From positions 558,001 through 622,000 of the forward strand of contig CADCXC010000043.1 of assembly GCA_902806595.1 (NCBI GenBank): 64,000 nucleotides of DNA, given 5' to 3'. Shown here in pieces: positions 1 through 11,107 of the stretch. Under the pieces are notes generated by a model, which had not been told where the DNA came from, did no database searches, and was given only the letters and a program-made list of their open reading frames with translations. The DNA is from Pyrenopolyporus hunteri (Eukaryota > Ascomycota > Sordariomycetes > Xylariales > Hypoxylaceae). Position 1 is the first letter of the stretch. Each line of letters opens with the position of its first letter. The translations under genes and the position numbers were made by a program.

Positions 1-686
1 CTACCTAGCTCCTGTGTTACGTGCGACGATGACGGGTTCGATGACAGGGCCACCCCTAGGGAGTTGAGGGTTTCGACAAGACCCATTAAGCCGCCGAATA
101 TAGTCATGACCTTGCCAGGTGGAAGGGGTGCGCAATGAGGGACGTAGTAGAATATTCGGCCGAGCACGTGGTAATTGGCGAGTTCAAGAAGCGGCCTAGA
201 GCGATGAGAGATTTAGTCAGTTCGTTCTAACGCATGTTCGGCGTTAAAGGAGGAGGGATGGTGTGGGGCGTCATCTCTCTACTCACGGGCATACGTATAT
301 GAACACCTGGCTAAGAATAAATATTATAAGAGGCAGGTTCGTAGTGATGCTGTACATGTAGTTATAGGCTCCATATTCGCGCAGCGCGTAGCCAATGGTA
401 AACAGCACCGCACACACAGAATGTAGCCCGATCAACTTGAATGCTTTGTAGCGACTGATAGCCGACGTCAGGGATCTCGTCTAATCTGCCCGGTGGGAGT
501 TCTACTCACTGACACTGCCATATATGAAAGACGGCTGAAACTGCGTAAGCAATGGTAAAGAATATGGGCGCTCCTTTATCGGGAGCGTAGACATATAGAC
601 TGTATAGAACTGAATAGAGCTGATTGTAAGCAATGATGACGGCAGAGTTAGGGGTAGGAATTCTTACTGGGATCTCCAGCTGCCAT
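1..686 (-). CDS. RTA1-like multi-pass membrane protein, 3' part cut by window edge
   Basis: Recognised by translating across four exons on the minus strand: 686-668, 609-510, 454-287 and 195 to beyond position 1. All junctions are GT-AG and phases match. The visible 160 residues resemble the fungal RTA1/RTM1-like family (lipid-translocating exporter group): an early helix after YVYAPD, a helix starting YKAFKLIGLH, and the conserved stretch ELANYHVLGR, YYVP and PLPPGKV. Family members sit in the plasma or endomembrane and are linked to resistance to toxic lipids and drugs; the substrate here is unknown. The first exon is only 19 nt (MAAGDP plus one base), chosen because it is the only ATG that splices in phase into the first helix; the helical frame itself has no ATG. 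The start is therefore less certain than the rest. The gene continues to the left of the window. Confidence 0.8.
668..686 (-). other. 19-nt first exon of the RTA1-like gene
   Basis: ATG with an AAG context before it, followed after 19 nt by a canonical GTAAGA donor. A 58-nt intron ends at 610 and joins in phase to the first membrane helix. Short first exons are often missed by gene callers, so this start may be absent from automatic annotations. Confidence 0.55.
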
Positions 687-1910
687 CTTAGAAAATTACA
701 ATAAGCCGATATAGTTCTAACATAAAGCTGAGTCGAATTGTATAGGAAGGCTAGATGACGGATGTCTAGGTCTGCTATTCCGTCTTCGCCGTCCTCGTTC
801 AAGGTCGTTGCTCTCGATAACTTACTAAAAGGTAAAATGTTCGTATTATAGAAAATAACTCGACAAATTCCTTCTACTCCGATCCATCGTGAGAGAAGAG
901 GTTAATTATAAATACGGAAGAAGAAAAGAAAATTCCAGGCTGCCTCGTTCGAGGACATCGTCGCGTCCATAAGACTCGCATCGTCACTTATACACCTCGG
1001 CGCTTAACCCGAATAGGATAATAAAAATGCCAAGAAATCGAGCCCGTCGATCTGCAACAGCCCCACGTCTGCAGCATATTCCGCGCTAATCCTAGATAGG
1101 ATATCTTCAATGCCGAGATAATCTTGTGGCTTGGCTAGTTCTGTGGCTTGGCGATCCGGAGACATCCGACTGGGTTCGACGCTTACGCACGCCGGATTTT
1201 TCCCCTTTCCTCACAAATCGACGGGCTCTAGGCTTCAACATAAAGCTACAGCTACAGATGACCCCCGGTACTATACTTCACTTTCTATAATCCAAAGAGA
1301 TTAAGCACGTTAAGGGGTATATGGGTCCTCAAAGAGACTCACGTTCTGTTATGCTACTAACTACTCTGGAGAGGGGTAGATATTATCCTTCCACATGCAA
1401 TGAGGCTATTCCCTAATATCGGCGCCCAGACTTATCAAGGAGGCTTGGACTTGTTAGTTCAACATACGCTGAAGTTTCTCTACCTGCTATTTTTGCTCAA
1501 GATCGTAAGGTGCGTAACAGGCTTCAACAACACCGTGTCATCCCTCTCGCGAAAACGTACGCGTATATATATATACTAGAGCCGGCGTGTAGGTGCTGGA
1601 AAGCTATCTAGCTCGTCATATTTTCAGGCATAGGATATTATAGGGCATTCAGATAAGTCTCCGCAACATAAATATACCAGTTAACTCTTTTAGACGAATA
1701 TACTAGTATAACCCCTTGTCTTCAAAACGGACGCACGTCGAAAACACTTTCGCGCGAACCTCAATGTCAAGCTACCCAGTCCTTCGTCTAAATACATGCT
1801 CGTATCTTCTAATCCAGCATTAGAAGCCAGGCTACCCCTATCCCTTAGCCATCTACCTAGGTAGGCTCTCAGATGGATAATCTTAACGCATGAACACCGT
1901 CCTCCCGGAA
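687..1910. other. Intergenic, no gene seen
   Basis: About 1.2 kb between two minus-strand genes: the 3' side of the orphan gene at 1911 and the 5' side of the RTA1-like gene. No frame of useful length. It holds a short TA run near 1563-1576 and one CTACCTAGGTAGG palindrome at 1853-1865. Confidence 0.6.
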
Positions 1911-3659
1911 CTAACTATCAACGTAGTTTGCCCTACATATATCATTCAGGAAATATGGATTTCCTACTTTGTTGCAAGTCGGTGGCTCGATCTCAAGCGC
2001 GGTAGTCCGCTCCTCGAACTCTTGCACGACCAATTCCTGTCTCTGTGTCGCGTCCAGCCTTAGCGCCTCGCAGATATTCAGGTACAGTAGATTACTCTCG
2101 CACCGCCGTATCGAATCCCACACATGCTCGAGCTCGTCAGCTTTATCTCGGATCGTCTTTGCCATGGGCGGTAGTCTCCCTAAAGAGTACTCGTAAATGT
2201 AATATACCGTATATTCTTTTCCTGTCGCCTCGTCTGTCTCCGTCTTTCGATGTTGTATTCGATACGGTCTGTCGATACCTCGCTTATCTATTACCTCGGG
2301 TCGTTTGAAATAGGCGTCGGCTTCTGACTGCCCATGTGCAGTTAAGTCGTCTAGTTCGCGCGTCGTATTAGCCGCTGCAGCGACCAAGACTTCGGCAGCT
2401 CGACGAATGTGCGCTATCTTCTTGAGATCTCGAAACAGCTCTTCCACGCGATCCTTGCGTACCCCATCCGCATTTTCTACGTCATTTCCTTGCTGCTTTC
2501 CCTGTACTTCTCGTTTGGGTAGCTTGTCCAGCTCCATTCTCAAGCCAATCAACACCCCGTCGACTATCGGCTCTATCTCCGTTGCAACTATCATTATCCC
2601 GCGACGGAGATTCTCGTAAGTAGTATAAATTTCCTCACGAACGGATATACTATTCCTGCTTTCGTCTAGAAGAAATCGGGCGTACTGCTGGGTACATAGG
2701 GGAATTACTTCATCTTCCAGCCTGGGCTTGAACTCTCTGTGGATCGTATCCGACTGCCAACATAATATCCACCTTAATGTCCACTTTACGAATCGCTTTA
2801 TCCCCAAGAAGTCGGATTCGACGGCGCTGCCACACCAACTTTTTGATCTCTCTCTATTGTGGTCTGCCTCCATCAAGGCGGAGACTCTGTCTATGTCCTC
2901 GAAATACGATACCAAATCCCGAGCGTTCGAGACGAGCCTATCGACTGTCGTCCTAGTTGTGGTAGGTAGAGTCTTGTTCTGTCCTAAGGATGCGGCTCGT
3001 AAGAACTCGCTGGCGATTCTGGCGCGATAATCCAAATGCGCGACGATATTTTGGCGATCGTCAAGGGCTATCTCTTCTTCTTCGCCATGTCCATCCCATG
3101 CATCACGCGAACTTAGGAATGAGGTTAAGGACTTGGGCAGCTTTCCTTCTTCCTTGTCAATTACACCCTCGTAATTCCACCCAGGCTGCACCGATAGTAA
3201 TTGTGGGATGTGGCGGTTGACCGTAACGTTAATAGCATCGAGCAAGCCTTCGGCGATCGTACCGTCGAACCAAGCCGGGTTCTCCAGCACAGCGTCAAGG
3301 CGTCGGCTAGCCCACCATTCTCCTAACGTGGCGCCGTAGAATGGAGAGGAGCCGTTCTGTTGCGCCTTGGCGGCGCGGAGCTGGTAGTTGCTTCGGATCG
3401 CCGGGCTTTGAATCAGGCGTATGTACCAGTCGAGAAAATCCACGGCGGCCGCCGGTGACAGCATTTCACGTCTGATTTGTTCGACGTCCTCGCTCTGCTC
3501 AGGTTCGTCTAAACTGCTGCCCCATTCCCCTTCCTCCGCAGCCAGCGCGTACGCCGGGTTCTTCGCCCTCCATGAGGTCGTCAGACTACGAGGGCCGTGA
3601 TACCCGTTGCCGGCGTATGTCAATAGGAATACAGCTAGATAGGTAACTATGAATAACAT
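1911..3659 (-). CDS. Hypothetical protein, 582 aa, N-terminal signal or anchor segment
   Basis: Single uninterrupted frame, 582 residues from the first ATG at 3659; the frame extends six codons upstream but only from TTG. The first 16-18 residues (MLFIVTYLAVFLLTYAG) form a hydrophobic signal peptide or signal anchor. The rest is mostly helical and charged, rich in Arg, Glu and Asp, with few cysteines and an Ala-rich segment near residues 430-445 (VLVAAAANTT). I recognise no family and see no catalytic motif. Overall composition is that of a real coding sequence rather than a chance frame, since the complementary strand is broken into short pieces. It could be a secreted or ER-lumenal protein of limited phylogenetic spread. 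No intron is needed. Confidence 0.65.
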   Translation of the reverse strand: MLFIVTYLAVFLLTYAGNGYHGPRSLTTSWRAKNPAYALAAEEGEWGSSLDEPEQSEDVEQIRREMLSPAAAVDFLDWYIRLIQSPAIRSNYQLRAAKAQQNGSSPFYGATLGEWWASRRLDAVLENPAWFDGTIAEGLLDAINVTVNRHIPQLLSVQPGWNYEGVIDKEEGKLPKSLTSFLSSRDAWDGHGEEEEIALDDRQNIVAHLDYRARIASEFLRAASLGQNKTLPTTTRTTVDRLVSNARDLVSYFEDIDRVSALMEADHNRERSKSWCGSAVESDFLGIKRFVKWTLRWILCWQSDTIHREFKPRLEDEVIPLCTQQYARFLLDESRNSISVREEIYTTYENLRRGIMIVATEIEPIVDGVLIGLRMELDKLPKREVQGKQQGNDVENADGVRKDRVEELFRDLKKIAHIRRAAEVLVAAAANTTRELDDLTAHGQSEADAYFKRPEVIDKRGIDRPYRIQHRKTETDEATGKEYTVYYIYEYSLGRLPPMAKTIRDKADELEHVWDSIRRCESNLLYLNICEALRLDATQRQELVVQEFEERTTALEIEPPTCNKVGNPYFLNDICRANYVDS

Positions 3660-4776
3660 ATTTTCTATTTCAAGCAATTGCCCACCAGGGCAGCTTTCTT
3701 GGAGGTTCTAGTCAGGATATGGCGGTTGGGATATGCTTCGGTCATTCGAGCCGAGAATGCAGGTCAAGTAACTGGGGATTTACAATAAAGCTTGCAAAAA
3801 GCCGAAATTAACAGCCATATAGTTTAAATGCATTGTATGAGTAGTCTTACTGCCGCATTCGGGATTTATACAAAACGCTAGCTTCACTACTAACGGTGGT
3901 GCGGAACAAAGCGGTAAGCAGAGGGAACATGACCACAAAGGCCATGTTGATCACATTTGGACTAATCGCCATTAAAGACTGTAGAATCCGGTAGCGTTTT
4001 CATTTGGGCATACCTTTCATGCAGGTTGCAGCTCAAAACGTTGGTGGGACATAAGATGATTGTGCTAAAGATCAGTGATCCAAGACGCTGATAGGTCGAA
4101 TAGGGGTAATGATATATGCGTGAGATTTTTTATATAAAATCTTCGTATGATTACCTAGGTACCTATGTTTTTCCGGTTAGCTTTCTGACTGCCTATGGTT
4201 TAATGGACTTTATGCTCGAACAGCGATACTCAGGGTCAATATTACCGATGTACCTCCTTCCCGCTGCACTGGCTACGACACTGAAAGTTGACCTAATTAG
4301 CGGGAAAAGATGAGGACCTTGAAAATTAGGAAGATGAAGCTAACCATTGCCAATCGTTACCTGTGTGGCCATATAATATGTTATGTTCAATACCTTTAAT
4401 CGCCTATATTCCATCGTTAGTAGATGCCAGAGCTTAAATATATCGACGTAAGGTAGGACCATTTAACGAGGTCCTTCTTTCACGAAAGAGTCATGTCGTG
4501 GAATCAATTATCATATTCCATCTATAAGCGAAAGAGGAGACTAATAACGCGAAGAAGTTATAGTTGCTGGGTATAGGTAGTGAACCTTCTCTAAGAAGCG
4601 TTCACACAGGAAATATCATCGTCGATCATCAGCCCCTCTAACTCCCTAACTCCTCACTCCTGACTCCTTACCCGACCTAGACCTTAGATCCGAACTCAAG
4701 CCCAACCGCGGCGAGATCATCCATTAAAAACATGAAAGGTCGGTAAAGGATTCCACTTATAGACGCTCAAAGACAA
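3660..4776. other. Intergenic, no gene seen
   Basis: About 1.1 kb upstream of the orphan gene and downstream of the gene at 4777-6948. A 65-codon frame at 4116-4313 on the plus strand has no recognisable features and I treat it as chance. A TTACCTAGGTACCTA palindrome lies at 4151-4165. Confidence 0.6.
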
Positions 4777-6948
4777 TCACCAAAAGGACTGCTGCGACGC
4801 TGGGTCGCGCGAAGACGCCTCTTCAACCTCTTCAGCCCAGCTTCGGCCCACGTCCACACCCGTGATTGATGCCTGGCCGGGGAAAGGCGCCGCGGGCGGG
4901 TTACGTTGCGGCTTCTTAGTGGTGTTGATGGCCTGGGGAGCTGACGAGCTGCGGTTCTGGGGGCCCTTCAGATAGGGTTTCTTCGACTGGCCCTTCACCA
5001 GCTGCGCGTATCCGTTGGAGCCCGTATCAGACTCTTTGCGGTCGCTGGGGGTGGTCTGGTTTAGTTGGCCAGGTTGGCCATCTCCTTTCTTGGTAGTAGT
5101 CGTGTGTTCCTCGTTATCATCCTTATTGGCGAGTTGCGAAAAGATGGAATTGGAACCGATGACCGTGCCATTTGGTCTCTTCGTCTTGCGCTTTAGCGTA
5201 TTGACCGGAGGGCTGTTGCTCCTTAATACGAGCGCGGTAGATGTCGGGGATGGATTAGTTTCGGGTGCTGGCGTGTGCTCTAAGGTACCAGAGTCCCTGT
5301 TAGCCTTATTCTTAGGCTTATTCTTGGCCTGCTTCTTCGCCTTGTTCTTAGCCCAGACGTCCACCCATCCATCCGTATTGCTAGAGGTCTTGGGCTCGGC
5401 CGCGCCGTCCCCTCCAGCAAGAGAAGCTCCAGAGGTCAACGAGTCATTTCGGGGTAGTGACTGGCGATTCTCGGGGGCATTAGGAGTCTTTGGAGCACTA
5501 GGAGCGCTAGAATCTTTCGGCACTCCGTTTATAATGTAAACGTGGTACTCCGTGCCTGGTTTTTGGGCGTTCGGTGCCGTTTTCTTGACGTCCGGTCTAA
5601 CGGCGGCCACTCCATCCATTATGTTTGTTGATTCTTGCGCTTTCATTGCATACTTGCCGTCATTTCTTCCCTCCTTGGACACTTTGCCCTGATCCTGACT
5701 TCCGCTCGTATCGGCGTTTTTATGTTCGGGGTCGGCGGCATTTTCCTCTCGGGAAGTCTGATTTACCGGCGCGGTAGTATTGGTTGGGCCATGAGCTCCA
5801 TTATCTTGCGTAGTGGTAGGAGAGGAAGCCTTGTCAATGACATCAGCAAGATCAGAAATAGCCTTGACACTAGAGCTGACGCCCTTGTCCTCCTGGGCCT
5901 GGCCGTGGGCATTATTGGCATCCTCAGCGGGTTTAACTTCCTTAACTTGTTTGCCGCCCTTGCTACGCGGAACAATGCTAATTTGAGGACTCTTTGTCGG
6001 CTGGACTTTGGCGGCCTCATTGGCGGAATCATTGGCTCCCTTGACCGAGCGGTTGGACTTGGCGGATTGCTGCCGAGCTTGCTTAGGAGGGCGGATCTCC
6101 TTCTGGTTCTCAGTCGTTCGGCCATTCTCGGCTAACTGAACGACCCGTCTTTGAGGGGCATCTCCAGTTTCTTTAGATGCAGATGGGAGGGGAGATTGAT
6201 GGACCGGCTGGGGGGGTTGCGCCTCGGGGCTATTCGCGTCGCCGTCGGAAACTGCCACCATAGTATCCATCTCCGCTTCGGCGATTTGGGTAAACGCCTG
6301 GGCACCGCCGGGGCCGTAGACTCGACCGATGGCGATGATTCCGGTATGAATTGCATCGCGCAGGCTAGCATTCTCATACTCGAGTTTTGTAATCGCCTTC
6401 TCTTTAGCGACGAACCGCTCCTCAGTTGCTTCAGCAGCAGCGGTGGCGGACTTGACATCCTCCTCGAGTCCCGCAATTCGGCTCATCAGGGCTTCAATCT
6501 CGGTATCCTTACGGGCTGTGACCGCTCTCGCCTCGATCAGGTCGTTGCTTCTGCGGACGAGATCATCCTGCAAGGTAGAAACGGTGGCTTTCATAGTTGC
6601 CAATTCGGTGGCAAGGCTAGCTGTAGTCGTAGCGTCCTTGGCTGGAATCGTAACTTGCTTCGCGCCGTCGGGCTTGCGGCTCGTGGCCTGTTCGGCGGCC
6701 TGCATCTGTTCAAGATACTGGCCCCTGAAGGTGGGGGTCTCGGGCCCGGCGGGCTGTTGACCTTGACCTGCTTTGTAATTCGACCCGTTCTTGCCATTCT
6801 TTAGCTTCAGGGTCATCTTCCCAGATGTCTTGGGAGACGCGAGAGCCGCGTTGTCGCGGGGTCGGTTGGTACTCTGGTTCTTGGCGATGGAAGCCCAAGA
6901 TTGGCCAGCAGGTGGGTGATTCTCACGAAGAGCAGGCATGTTGTCCAT
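4777..6948 (-). CDS. Hypothetical disordered protein with coiled coil, 723 aa
   Basis: Single-exon frame of 723 residues; ATG at 6948 is the first in frame. After a short N-terminal SWASIAKNQ motif (residues about 17-25) the protein is low-complexity, with one clear coiled-coil segment at about residues 110-205 (heptad-like Leu/Ala/Glu/Lys spacing, ending near ENASLRDAIHTG). The remaining 500 residues are rich in Pro, Ser, Thr, Asn, Lys and Gln, with Lys/Asn-rich tracts (KNKAKKQAKNKPKNKAN) that look like nucleic-acid or nuclear targeting segments. The C-terminus carries a second Trp motif, SWAEEVEEASS. I do not recognise a family; a role in RNA or ribonucleoprotein contacts is only a guess from composition. 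Long antisense frames exist here (5015-5539, 6151-6804) but they mirror the biased codons of this gene. Confidence 0.7.
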   Translation of the reverse strand: MDNMPALRENHPPAGQSWASIAKNQSTNRPRDNAALASPKTSGKMTLKLKNGKNGSNYKAGQGQQPAGPETPTFRGQYLEQMQAAEQATSRKPDGAKQVTIPAKDATTTASLATELATMKATVSTLQDDLVRRSNDLIEARAVTARKDTEIEALMSRIAGLEEDVKSATAAAEATEERFVAKEKAITKLEYENASLRDAIHTGIIAIGRVYGPGGAQAFTQIAEAEMDTMVAVSDGDANSPEAQPPQPVHQSPLPSASKETGDAPQRRVVQLAENGRTTENQKEIRPPKQARQQSAKSNRSVKGANDSANEAAKVQPTKSPQISIVPRSKGGKQVKEVKPAEDANNAHGQAQEDKGVSSSVKAISDLADVIDKASSPTTTQDNGAHGPTNTTAPVNQTSREENAADPEHKNADTSGSQDQGKVSKEGRNDGKYAMKAQESTNIMDGVAAVRPDVKKTAPNAQKPGTEYHVYIINGVPKDSSAPSAPKTPNAPENRQSLPRNDSLTSGASLAGGDGAAEPKTSSNTDGWVDVWAKNKAKKQAKNKPKNKANRDSGTLEHTPAPETNPSPTSTALVLRSNSPPVNTLKRKTKRPNGTVIGSNSIFSQLANKDDNEEHTTTTKKGDGQPGQLNQTTPSDRKESDTGSNGYAQLVKGQSKKPYLKGPQNRSSSAPQAINTTKKPQRNPPAAPFPGQASITGVDVGRSWAEEVEEASSRDPASQQSFW

Positions 6949-9535
6949 GGCACCTGAACGGTCCTAATGGCACGGCGTTGCCTGAAAATGTGAGCTCGAT
7001 GAATGAAATGCAGCCCGACTCGTCACGATGACTTACTTTAGAACCGTGTATAAAACTCTGATAGGTATCTGATAGGTATCTGCCCTAATATAAAATTGCC
7101 CGTCAAAAGGTCGAGGCCTCGAAGTAGATCTAGACGTAATAATGAGTATAGCCGCAGCCAAGGAGCCTAAGAAAGATGATGATGGTAAGATGATATAGGA
7201 AATATGAATATTATTTGTAAAGACAACGTGGAATATCAAAGGGAAGGTGCCGCAGTTGACATGGAAGCGAGTCTACTGAGGTGATGAATGGATGGGATTG
7301 AGTCGACACTTACTATACGAGCGACCGAAGCGGAAAGTCAGGGTACCCTGATAACAGATAGGCCGGGTTCGCTGAATAGCGTACCCAAATGCTACCGATT
7401 GTGAAGGTAGTCGTGAAGATGCGAGGGCAAGCAGGCTGGCTGGGTGGCTTAGCGTACTTCCCTAAGAATAAACGATCCTAAGGGGACGAACGGGCTTGGG
7501 GTAAAGATGTTAGCGTGAGGTGAGGTGAGGTGAGGTGTGTATGTTAAATGAAAGACGGGACCAAGGACGCGGGAGTAGGGTAAAGGGGAACAAGGGTGAC
7601 AATGTTGACGATAACAATCAGTCGTAACCGAAGCGTGTTGGAACTCGTACAAACTGAAACTAATCAACCTAATTCCTGGCTGTGGACGCGAAGGACTGGT
7701 AACGGTGAGGTTCGCGATAGCACCCGCCAGGCACCAGAGGAGGAGATAGAGACAAAGTACGTAGCAGTCAACAAAGCGCTCGAGTACCAAATCGCATCCA
7801 GTAAACAGGAGAAGTAATGCGAAGACGAAGGATAAATGAAGGACGATGGCGAAATGACCGAGTCTTTTGGGTCGATGTTGCAGGTCGATGTTGCAGAAGA
7901 GAACGGTCAAGGCAGATATCCTGTGGTGGATGGAAAATATAGACGTGTGCCTGGCCAGACTTTTCGACATGGTGACTAACGGTTCTTTTTTCTTCTCCTT
8001 GACTCGTTGCCTGAGCAAGTTCATAGATACCATCACCATAGGCAACGCCGAATACTGACTTAATAGGGGTCGTAGGTGAAGCACCTAGTTAGAACTCTCT
8101 CGTCCCGTTACCTACGAGACGCTGGGTACGTGCCCCTAATATGGACTGCACATCAGTAGGTTTGTTCAATAGGGGAACAACCTAAAAACGCAAAGGCGCT
8201 GGACCGGGCGGAAACATCGCCTATACCCGCATTCATGCGGTTGCTAGCTTCAGGCTTCAGGCTTCAGACTTCAGACTAGACAACATTTGATAATCTCCTA
8301 GTCCTAATTGGAAATACAGTAGAGGGCAGGCACTTGGCCCTCGCAGCTTTAGGGCTTCCCTTTCATGATGAGCACCGGAATGGGTGCCTTATGTACGCGA
8401 ATAAGTACTTTATCAGACGACAACAGCGTCGTGGGCACCTGGAGAAGATTATATAAGTAGGTATATACATGATTACATAATTTGATTGTGGGAAAAGAAA
8501 TATCACAAACCGAATTTATTGTAGGTTCGATAGTAAGTACATATAACTCCATATAGAAACTGCCCACATACGTACATATATTTATAGGAGCAAACAGGTA
8601 TGTACATACCTATGAAATATAGGTACACTGTTCCTGTTGTAGATAACTCCTTGGGTACTGCCTAAGCACGCATGGGCTACGAGAGTGGTGACGATACTGC
8701 CGACACCGACCCCAGAACGACAATAACATAACGCTAGGTGCAGGTACCTAAGATACCTACCTAGGTACCTTAGGTGGTTTAGGGACGCACAAACACCAAA
8801 TATGCACGCATCTTATAAAAGGAGGTCATAAGAATAAAAATGTAGATCTCAAAATGAAACGACGTCGAGACGGGGAACAACTCGACGCCGAGATTAACGA
8901 CGGATCCTTCTTTCCCAAGAATGTTTGCTCTGAGAGACACCCGTGACAGCGCAAAGCTGCCTGTGACCTTTACACGATATCCCAAGGCAGGAAAGACACC
9001 AGCGGTCTGGGTGCTCTGTGCTATCTGGGGAAGAAAAGAAGGAAAGGAAAGAAACTTTGGCGTTCGCGTTGCGATAAATTTTGCTTAGGGCGGATTGAGC
9101 ACAGACCATGTACAAGCCACTTTATTCGTGCGACTTGTGCTTACATAGTACATGGAAGCCTCAATCAAGGCGTGCATCTTTAGTACTCAGGTACTTCGGT
9201 ACTTCTTTTAGCTGCCGTGGCTGCCGTGGTCAGCAAAGAGCAATCACAAGTCACCTGATTGGCCGAGGAAAGAGCCGAGGATAGAAGGTGGGATTCGACG
9301 CAATTGGCTTTTGGATTTCCTCATTCCGAGATTCAACCATCCGTTCAACCCTCAACTTCTCTAGCATTGCTAAGCATCTGGTGAGCGCGTTTGCTCGAAT
9401 CCGAATCTGCTTGCGAGTAGCTCCCTCGATTAGGGCCCAGAGGCAGTTCCACGATCCCTAGCTCCGTCGAGCTATACGAGTCGATAACGCCGGAGCGGAA
9501 AACCGGATAGAATATATCCATCGCATCCCACCACG
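6949..9535. other. Intergenic 2.6 kb with short tandem repeats and one doubtful frame
   Basis: Divergent spacer between the disordered-protein gene (minus) and SDH3 (plus), so it should hold both promoters. On the minus strand an ATG frame of 195 codons (8036-7449) contains two hydrophobic stretches but no recognisable motif; I do not call it. GAGGT pentamer repeats lie at 7517-7537, CTTCAG heptamers at 8248-8277 and a CCTAGGTA palindrome at 8752-8774. Confidence 0.5.
8248..8277. repeat. Tandem heptamer repeat (CTTCAGG/CTTCAGA)
   Basis: Four adjacent copies of a 7-nt unit, two ending in G and two in A, in noncoding DNA. A small minisatellite with visible copy-wise divergence. Confidence 0.8.
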
Positions 9536-10476
9536 ATGATCGCACAGAGAGTTGGCCTCCGGGCACTACGGCAAGGTACTAGATCACCACTTCATATCAC
9601 CTATATACCTAGTCGAGCTTCATATAGAGCTTCCCTGCCGACGCGGGCGTCGCTCGCGATAGCTTGGATTTCAATTCCTGAGAACATAGAAACGTCATTA
9701 CTTAGACCCGTTCGCTAACCAATGTTCTGCTTCGATCAAATAGTCGCCGCCAAAAAGCCCAACGCCCTCTCCCACGACCTCGCGCGCCTCGCTCTAGCCT
9801 CGAACGTCGCAAGCCTTCAGACGAGGTAAATCCCCGCCAATTCCTAGCCTTCTCCCCCACCATCCCACGTTCCGTGCGGATACGATCTCCCGATCTACCA
9901 GGTCTTCAATACGTAGAATCACAGGGGATATAAAACCTTAGAAAAAGGCAACAATCACTACTTTGAGGCGACCGCGAACGAAATAACATGTATATCATCA
10001 GCCCTACTAACACTCTCTCCCCCAAAACCAGAACCGTAGCCACCCAAAAGCTCTCCCAAGCCGACGAGCTATCGATACTCGCCTCGCAGCGCAAACAGCG
10101 ACCCGTATCCCCCCACCTAACGGCCTACGACTACAGCCAGACGTGGTTCGGCGCCTCGATCTGGACACGAATCACGGGCCAGGCGCTGAGCGCGTCCTTC
10201 TACACCTTCTCGCTCGCGTACCTGATCGCGCCGCTGACGGGCTGGCACCTCGAGTCCGCGACCCTCGCCTCCGCCGTCTCCTCGCTGCCCCCGGCCCTGA
10301 CCACCGGTATCAAGCTCGTCGTCGCCTGGCCCTTCTTCTTCCACCTTGCCAACGGCACCCGCCATCTCATCTGGGACTTTGCGCTCGGCTTCAAGAAGCA
10401 CACTATCCAGACGACCAGCTACGCTGTTTTTGGCGCTAGCATAATTGGTACCCTGGGAGCTGTCTTCCTGCTGTGA
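9536..10476 (+). CDS. SDH3: Succinate dehydrogenase cytochrome b subunit (complex II subunit C)
   Basis: Three exons, 9536-9575, 9744-9825 and 10032-10476, giving 188 residues. Both introns (168 and 206 nt) are GT-AG and in phase. The protein anchors complex II in the mitochondrial inner membrane, binding heme b and ubiquinone together with subunit D. Residues 1-40 form a basic, acid-poor presequence (MIAQRVGLRALRQ at the start). The family signature RPVSPHL is at residues 64-70, three transmembrane helices follow, and the heme/quinone motif HLANGTRHLIWD lies between helices two and three. Length matches fungal SDHC. Exon 1 was chosen because its ATG is the only one that splices in phase to the presequence. 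The gene is convergent with TAF6, with about 630 bp between the stops. Confidence 0.95.
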
Positions 10477-11107
10477 TGTGAGTATATTACTACAGGGAGC
10501 CAGGGAGCAAGAGCTGGGGAAATTCGCTGGGGTTTACGGTTGGTTTGGAGTGCCCGAGCCGGAACGGTCGGATTATGTAGATTACCACGAAAGGAGGCAA
10601 TAGGTTAAGCACAATTGGATTAGGCATCCTTTTTCTGATCGACGGGCCAAAACTGATGTTTTAGGAGACGCTTGTACAAAGTATGGATGTCAAGTGGAAT
10701 ATAATATTATATCCCCTTTGCCTACGTGGTCTGACTTCAGCTGCTCGTCAGCCACCAGCCCAGAGCGGTGTCTGAGCAAGACGGTGATGATAGTCCACTT
10801 ATGAACAAAACGCTACTTGCCATAAGCTCCACCGCATCCAACCATGCAAAAAGGCTCAATCATACCACCGGCTCGAACCCGGAGGTGCCAAAACAGAACT
10901 CCGTTCGCCCTATTTTAGGGGTATCAATCAAGAAATCTACTTCCCAAAAACACAAACCTGTGGGGTAACGTGTTAGAACCGCCGATAATTAACTGAGTCT
11001 TGTTCGTGATATTGATTTGGGACCTACCTATACCTAGGTGCCAGATAGACAAGTAGGCCAGGTGCCTAATCCAAAAATCTAGTCCCGCTGATAACAATAC
11101 TCGATTC
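10477..11107. other. Convergent intergenic region, SDH3 / TAF6 3' ends
   Basis: About 630 bp between two stop codons, presumably both 3' untranslated regions. No gene seen. A CCTACCTATACCTAGGTG palindrome-type repeat lies at 11022-11040. Confidence 0.6.

Noticed and set aside
5015..6804. Long antisense frames opposite the disordered-protein gene
   Set aside because: They mirror the biased codons of the real gene and include hydrophobic low-complexity translations.
10117..10439. Alternative frames over SDH3
   Set aside because: Shadows of a GC-rich exon; SDH3 has all family motifs.
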